Shown here: positions 60,558 to 64,000 of the stretch, piece after piece
Layout: each line of letters begins with the position of its first letter
How positions within the stretch are numbered: the first letter of the stretch is position 1
DNA from: Micromonospora sp. CB01531
Lineage (GTDB): Bacteria > Actinomycetota > Actinomycetes > Mycobacteriales > Micromonosporaceae
Assembly: GCF_001905095.1 (NCBI RefSeq)
Contig: NZ_LWLS01000062.1
Location: 62,001 to 126,000 of the forward strand
Direction of reading: 5' to 3'
Length of the DNA: 64,000 bases
Position numbers and translations under genes: made by a program
Notes under the pieces: model-generated
Seen by the model: only the letters and a program-made list of their open reading frames with translations
What the model was told of the DNA's origin: nothing
Database searches by the model: none

Positions 60558-63113
60558 ATGACGTCCGAGGCCCCGAACCGCCCAGGCCAGGAGCCGGGCG
60601 AGGCGTCGTCGGGCGCCGGCGGACCGGCACCGTACGGCGACCATCCGGCGCAGCAGGGCAACGGGTACGGCGGAGCTCCCGACCTCGGCTGGGCACCGCC
60701 GCCGCCGGCCGGGCGGCCCGCCCCGTCGGCCCCCGCCTGGGGCGCACCGGACGACCAACCTGCCGCCTGGGCGCCACCGGGTGGCCAGGCCACCGGCCGG
60801 GCCACCGCGCAGGTGCCGCCGCCCGCCGAAGGTTGGGGTGGCCCCGCGCAGCCGGGCTGGGGAGCCCAGGAGCCGGGCACGCCTGCCTGGACCGCCAGCC
60901 CGCAGGCTGCCTCCCCCGAGCAGGGCGCGCCCGCCTGGGCCGCCGGCCCGTCGAATGCTTCCGCCGAGCCCGGCCCACCCGCCTGGGGGGCCACGCCGGG
61001 CGGGCCCGCCTGGGCCGCCGCCGCTCCGCCGGCCGGTTCGCCCGGCGAGCAGCCGGCCTGGGCGCAGTCCGGCGAGGCGGGCACCCGCGGCGCCGCCTCG
61101 GCCACCGCCCCGCACGAGGCGTGGGCCACCGGCCAGCAGGACGACGACCCGGCGCGCTCGGACGGCTGGCCCGCCGCGACCGGCCCGCAGGACGACCGCT
61201 CCGGCGGCTGGGCCGTCGGGACCGGCGCCCAGCAGCAGGACGACGCGAACCGCTCGGGCGGCTGGGGCGCGGCCCCGCAGGAAAACCAGCCGGCCTGGGG
61301 CCAGCCGGCCGAGCACCCCGCCCCCGCCTGGTCGCCCGCCGAGCCGCCCGCCCGCGCCACCGCCAAGGTCTCCGTACCGGGTGCGCCGGCCGAGAACGCC
61401 TGGCCCGGCCAGGACGACCCGGCCCACTCGGGCGGCTGGGACACCGGAGCGGCCGCCCCGCACGACGAGCCGGACCGGTCCGGCGGCTGGGCCGCCGGCC
61501 GAGCCGCCGAGGCCGGCCAGCAGCCCGGCTGGGCCTCCGCCGCCGTCCCGCCGCCCGGCGACCGGCCCGAGTCCGGGGCCTGGCCGTCGGCGGAGTCGCC
61601 GGCCCGGGCCAGCGCCTCGGTCCCGCCCCCCGACTCGCCGGCCTGGGGCGACAACCAGGACGGCCCCGCATCGTGGACGCCCGAACGGCCGCCCATTCCG
61701 GACGCCGAACCGTGGGCGCCCGGCGAGGCGTGGGGCCGGGCTGCCGAGGCCCAGCCCGAGGAGCCGCCGATCTACCAGCCGGCCCCCGGTCCCGGCATCT
61801 CCCCGGCCAACGCCGTGCCCCTCCCGCCGCAGGAGCAGCGGGTGCCGGGCGCCGCGCTGGCCGCGGCGCCGCCCGCCGACTACCTGCCGCCCGCGCAGTT
61901 CGCCCCGGCCGACCGGGACCCGTACGAGGCGGAGCAGTCGGGCGGCTGGGGTGCGCCGGAATCGGCGCACGACGAGCACCAGTCGCCGGCCGGGCCGGTG
62001 GTGCCGGGCCCGCGTACCTCACCGGAGGCAGGCGGTCACGTCTCCGCCAGCGCCTCGGTGCCGGTGACCAGCCGCGTGACGCCCCCAGCCGACCAGGCCC
62101 TGCACGCGGCCGGCGTGCCGGCCCCGCAGCCCAGGGTGTACGGCCGGCCCACCCGCCCCGAGCCGGAGGAAGCCCCCGGAGCGGACCGCTTCCCGGAGCC
62201 GGGCCCGCGCTTCGACGAGCACGGCCCGCTGTCGCGGACGGACGAGCCGGACCATCCGCACGGCTTCGCCGCGGCGCCCCCGGTGCCGTCCGCCCCGCCG
62301 TCCTCGCCCGCTGCCCCGCCGCCGTTCCCGCCCGGCGTGCCGTCCTTCGCCAACCCGCCCGGCAGCACCCGCCCGGTGAACGGGGTGCACCCGCCGAGCG
62401 ACGGGCACGCCGGCGGTCACCCCGACCCGTACGGCCCTCCCGGCGGTCACCCCGACCCGTACGGCCCTCCCGGCGGTCACCCCGACCCGTTCGGCGGCAC
62501 CGGCCCGAGTGACCCGTACGGCGGACCCGGCGGTCCGCACGACCCATTCGGCGGGTCGCCCGCCGGGCCGGGTGACCCGTACGGCGCGCCGGGAGGCGGT
62601 CGCGCGGCGGTTGCCGCACCGGGGCAGGGACCAATGGGCGAACCGGGCCCGGGCGGGTTCCCGCCCCCGTTCCCGCCGCCGCCCCAGCAGGCGCCGCCAG
62701 CCTGGCAGCAGGGCCCGGCCAACGAGCCGGAGCAGGGCCGCTTCGACGCGTTCAAGCCGGATGCCGAGCCGAAGACCGAGGCGCCCACGCCGAAGGTCCG
62801 CAACGGCCGGGTGCTGGCGGTCGTGCTGATCGCGGCGGTGCTGATCCTCGCCGTCCCGCTCGGCCTGCTCACCCTGCTCGGCAAGATCGGCGGGGACAAC
62901 AAGCCGGCCGGGTTCGACCCGGCCGTGGGCTCCTGCGTCAAGCAGTCCGGCGCCAACGGCGCCGCGGCCGCCGACTGCGGCGAGCAGGGCGCGTTCACGG
63001 TCGCTCAGAAGGTCGACGCCAAGGAGAAGTGCGCCGACCCGACGCAGCCGCACGTGGTGCTCTCCGGCGACGGGGCGAACCGGGTGCTCTGCCTCAAGCC
63101 GGCCGGTAAGTAG
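60558..63113 (+). CDS. Large Pro/Ala/Trp-rich membrane protein with LppU-like C-terminus
   Basis: An 851-residue protein. Residues 1 to about 750 are low-complexity, rich in Pro/Ala/Gly with regular Trp in motifs such as PAWA, GGWA/GGWG and AWGA. A near-perfect 30-bp tandem repeat encodes GGHPDPYGPP three times. A single helix near 755-775 (VLAVVLIAAVLILAVPLGLL) precedes an extracytoplasmic domain: FDPAVGSCVKQSGANGAAAADCGEQGAFTV, KEKCADP and NRVLCLKPAGK. Its four Cys are reminiscent of the LppU/SCO3897 family. ATG 60558 follows GGAGGAGG. The cytoplasmic head may be a phosphorylated or scaffolding domain (inference). Confidence 0.75.
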   Translation: MTSEAPNRPGQEPGEASSGAGGPAPYGDHPAQQGNGYGGAPDLGWAPPPPAGRPAPSAPAWGAPDDQPAAWAPPGGQATGRATAQVPPPAEGWGGPAQPGWGAQEPGTPAWTASPQAASPEQGAPAWAAGPSNASAEPGPPAWGATPGGPAWAAAAPPAGSPGEQPAWAQSGEAGTRGAASATAPHEAWATGQQDDDPARSDGWPAATGPQDDRSGGWAVGTGAQQQDDANRSGGWGAAPQENQPAWGQPAEHPAPAWSPAEPPARATAKVSVPGAPAENAWPGQDDPAHSGGWDTGAAAPHDEPDRSGGWAAGRAAEAGQQPGWASAAVPPPGDRPESGAWPSAESPARASASVPPPDSPAWGDNQDGPASWTPERPPIPDAEPWAPGEAWGRAAEAQPEEPPIYQPAPGPGISPANAVPLPPQEQRVPGAALAAAPPADYLPPAQFAPADRDPYEAEQSGGWGAPESAHDEHQSPAGPVVPGPRTSPEAGGHVSASASVPVTSRVTPPADQALHAAGVPAPQPRVYGRPTRPEPEEAPGADRFPEPGPRFDEHGPLSRTDEPDHPHGFAAAPPVPSAPPSSPAAPPPFPPGVPSFANPPGSTRPVNGVHPPSDGHAGGHPDPYGPPGGHPDPYGPPGGHPDPFGGTGPSDPYGGPGGPHDPFGGSPAGPGDPYGAPGGGRAAVAAPGQGPMGEPGPGGFPPPFPPPPQQAPPAWQQGPANEPEQGRFDAFKPDAEPKTEAPTPKVRNGRVLAVVLIAAVLILAVPLGLLTLLGKIGGDNKPAGFDPAVGSCVKQSGANGAAAADCGEQGAFTVAQKVDAKEKCADPTQPHVVLSGDGANRVLCLKPAGK
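62411..62490 (+). repeat. 30-bp in-frame tandem repeat
   Basis: CGGCGGTCACCCCGACCCGT plus ACGGCCCTCC is repeated from 62411, 62441 and 62471 (the third copy partial) without mismatches, encoding HPDPYGPPGG units. Perfect identity implies recent slippage or recombination. Confidence 0.85.
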
Positions 63114-63121
63114 CAACTGTC

Positions 63122-63159
63122 CGACGGCGGGGTCACGGTGGTCCGTGGCCCCGCCGTCG
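63122..63159 (+). terminator. Terminator after the LppU-like gene
   Basis: 15-bp stem CGACGGCGGGGTCAC / GTGGCCCCGCCGTCG (one U-G pair) with an 8-nt loop, 8 bp past the stop. Confidence 0.8.
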
Positions 63160-63175
63160 TCCGTTCCGGATGTGA

Positions 63176-63457
63176 TCCACCCCGCTAAATCCGGCCGTTG
63201 TGGTCCGCTCGATGCCGCTCGCGGTGACCGTGCGCCGCGTCGAGGCCGTCGGCGAGCGGCGCAACGTCGAGCGGACGGCGATCGTCGGCGTCGGCGACCT
63301 CTCGGCCCCGGTCGGCCCGCTGGAGGTCTACCGCCTCCGCGACGGCCGCTACCGCACCTCGTCGGCGGCGCTGGTGCTTGGCCAGGCTGTCTCCCGCGTG
63401 CCGTTGCCTGCACCACGTCGCGCGGGGTGGGCTCCGATGGTGCGGCAAGATGGAGTC
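63176..63457 (+). other. Open coding-like stretch of unknown status
   Basis: The frame of the following thioredoxin-like gene stays open from 63176, with GTG 63200 and ATG 63212. From 63212 to about 63380 it has actinomycete-like GC-ending codons (MPLAVTVRRVEAVGERRNVE then VGVGDLSAPVGPLEVYRLRD), after which the bias fades (PLPAPRRAGW). It could be a real N-terminal extension, a gene remnant or chance. No homologue is recognised. Confidence 0.4.
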
Positions 63458-64000
63458 ATGGCACCTCGAGTACGTGCGCCCGAGCTGCGCGGTCGTCGTT
63501 GGCTCAACACCGGAGGCCGCGACCTCTCGCTCGCCGACCTCCGAGGTCGTATCACCGTCTTAGACTTCTGGACCTTCTGCTGCATCAACTGCCTGCACGT
63601 GCTCGACGAGCTGCGCCCGCTCGAGGAGAAGTACGGCGACGTCCTGGTCGTGATCGGCGTGCACTCGCCGAAGTTCGAGCACGAGAAGGACCCGGAGGCG
63701 CTCGCGGCGGCCGTCGAGCGGTACGGCGTGCACCACCCGGTGCTCGACGACCCCGAGCTGGACATGTGGCAGCAGTACGCGGCCAAGGCCTGGCCGACGC
63801 TCTCGGTGGTCGACCCCGAGGGGTACGTGGTCGCCACCATGGCCGGCGAGGGGCACGCCGAGGGGCTGGCCAGGCTGATCGACGAGCTGATCGCCACCCA
63901 CGAGGCGAAGGGCACCCTGCACCGGGGCGAGGGCCCGTACGTGCCGCCGGCCGAACCGGAGACGGCACTGCGCTTCCCCGGCAAGGCCGTCGTGCTCGAC
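63458..64000 (+). CDS. Thioredoxin-fold protein of the NHL-repeat type, 5' part
   Basis: Runs off the window; 181 codons are visible. ATG 63458 begins MAPRVRAPELRGRRWLNTGGRDLSLADLRGRI. The thioredoxin/TlpA fold follows: TVLDFWTFCCINCLHVLDELRPLEEKYGD, whose C-C-x-x-C-type site (FCCINC) is typical of NHLRC2-like proteins. Then GVHSPKFEHEKDPEAL, YGVHHPVLDDPELDMWQQYAAKAWPTLSVVDPEG and the linker AEGLARLIDELIATHEAKG. NHL propeller repeats are expected beyond the edge. A redox role is inferred. The start is uncertain because an open frame precedes it. GGAG lies 4-7 nt upstream. Confidence 0.8.
   Translation, partial: MAPRVRAPELRGRRWLNTGGRDLSLADLRGRITVLDFWTFCCINCLHVLDELRPLEEKYGDVLVVIGVHSPKFEHEKDPEALAAAVERYGVHHPVLDDPELDMWQQYAAKAWPTLSVVDPEGYVVATMAGEGHAEGLARLIDELIATHEAKGTLHRGEGPYVPPAEPETALRFPGKAVVLD

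Overview
The window is a gene-dense, very GC-rich stretch of an actinomycete chromosome. GTG starts are frequent, ATGA/GTGA stop-start overlaps are common, and codons are strongly GC-ending. Proline/alanine-rich tails, the SigE-family sigma factor, the SARP-type regulator and the HspR/HAIR heat-shock circuit all point to Actinomycetia. From recall, not from a search, Micromonosporaceae fits best. Gene order (purA, a DUF3151 gene, fba, a DedA gene, pyrE, clpB, hspR-dnaJ-grpE-dnaK) resembles the conserved M. tuberculosis Rv0350-Rv0384 and S. coelicolor SCO3629-SCO3671 regions, so most of the window looks like core chromosome. I saw no tRNA, rRNA, IS element, prophage or CRISPR array.

Layout. 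1-2.5 kb: purD (cut by the window edge) and purA, separated by a long palindrome. 2.7-9.5 kb: a lipid/NAD-kinase-like gene, a MinD/ParA-like ATPase with a long disordered head, a DUF3151 gene, a LOG-family gene, fba, a holin-like membrane gene and a small acidic gene. 9.6-14.6 kb: a sigma factor coupled to an LCP-family gene, divergent from two tandem paralogous cell-wall proteins with LPITG sorting signals. 14.9-18 kb: a DedA gene, arsR, pyrE and an SDR gene.

18-25.2 kb: a tightly coupled operon, DUF4178 - DUF2617 - DUF4247 - DUF350 - unknown membrane protein - membrane spermidine-synthase-like enzyme. It is flanked on both sides by three paralogous four-helix proteins with proline-rich tails. 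25.3-34.9 kb: clpB, a TetR/epoxide-hydrolase divergon, a small GntR/DivIVA cassette, an Asp-box lipoprotein and a KhtTU-like K+/H+ antiporter pair.

35-44.9 kb: a 2130-residue secreted hydrolase with two HAF propellers and PKD domains, lying directly downstream of a SARP-AAA-TPR regulator. Four GCGCTTGC repeats with an exact 11-bp period lie between the two genes, which is the classic geometry of a SARP operator. 45-50 kb: hspR-dnaJ-grpE-dnaK. HAIR operators lie upstream of both dnaK and clpB, so one HspR circuit is written across the window. 50-55.8 kb: two dynamin-like GTPases and two uncharacterised genes. 56-60 kb: a 2-oxoacid dehydrogenase E1alpha-E1beta-E2 operon. 60-64 kb: a 45-codon gene, a long proline-rich LppU-like membrane protein, and the start of a thioredoxin-fold/NHL-type protein preceded by an unexplained open coding-like stretch.

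The strongest candidates for undescribed biology are the SARP-controlled giant hydrolase, the spermidine-synthase/DUF350 membrane operon with its flanking paralogues, the tandem LPITG proteins beside a sigma/LCP pair, and the small GntR/DivIVA/Cys-rich cassette. A family of dispersed palindromes also recurs between genes.
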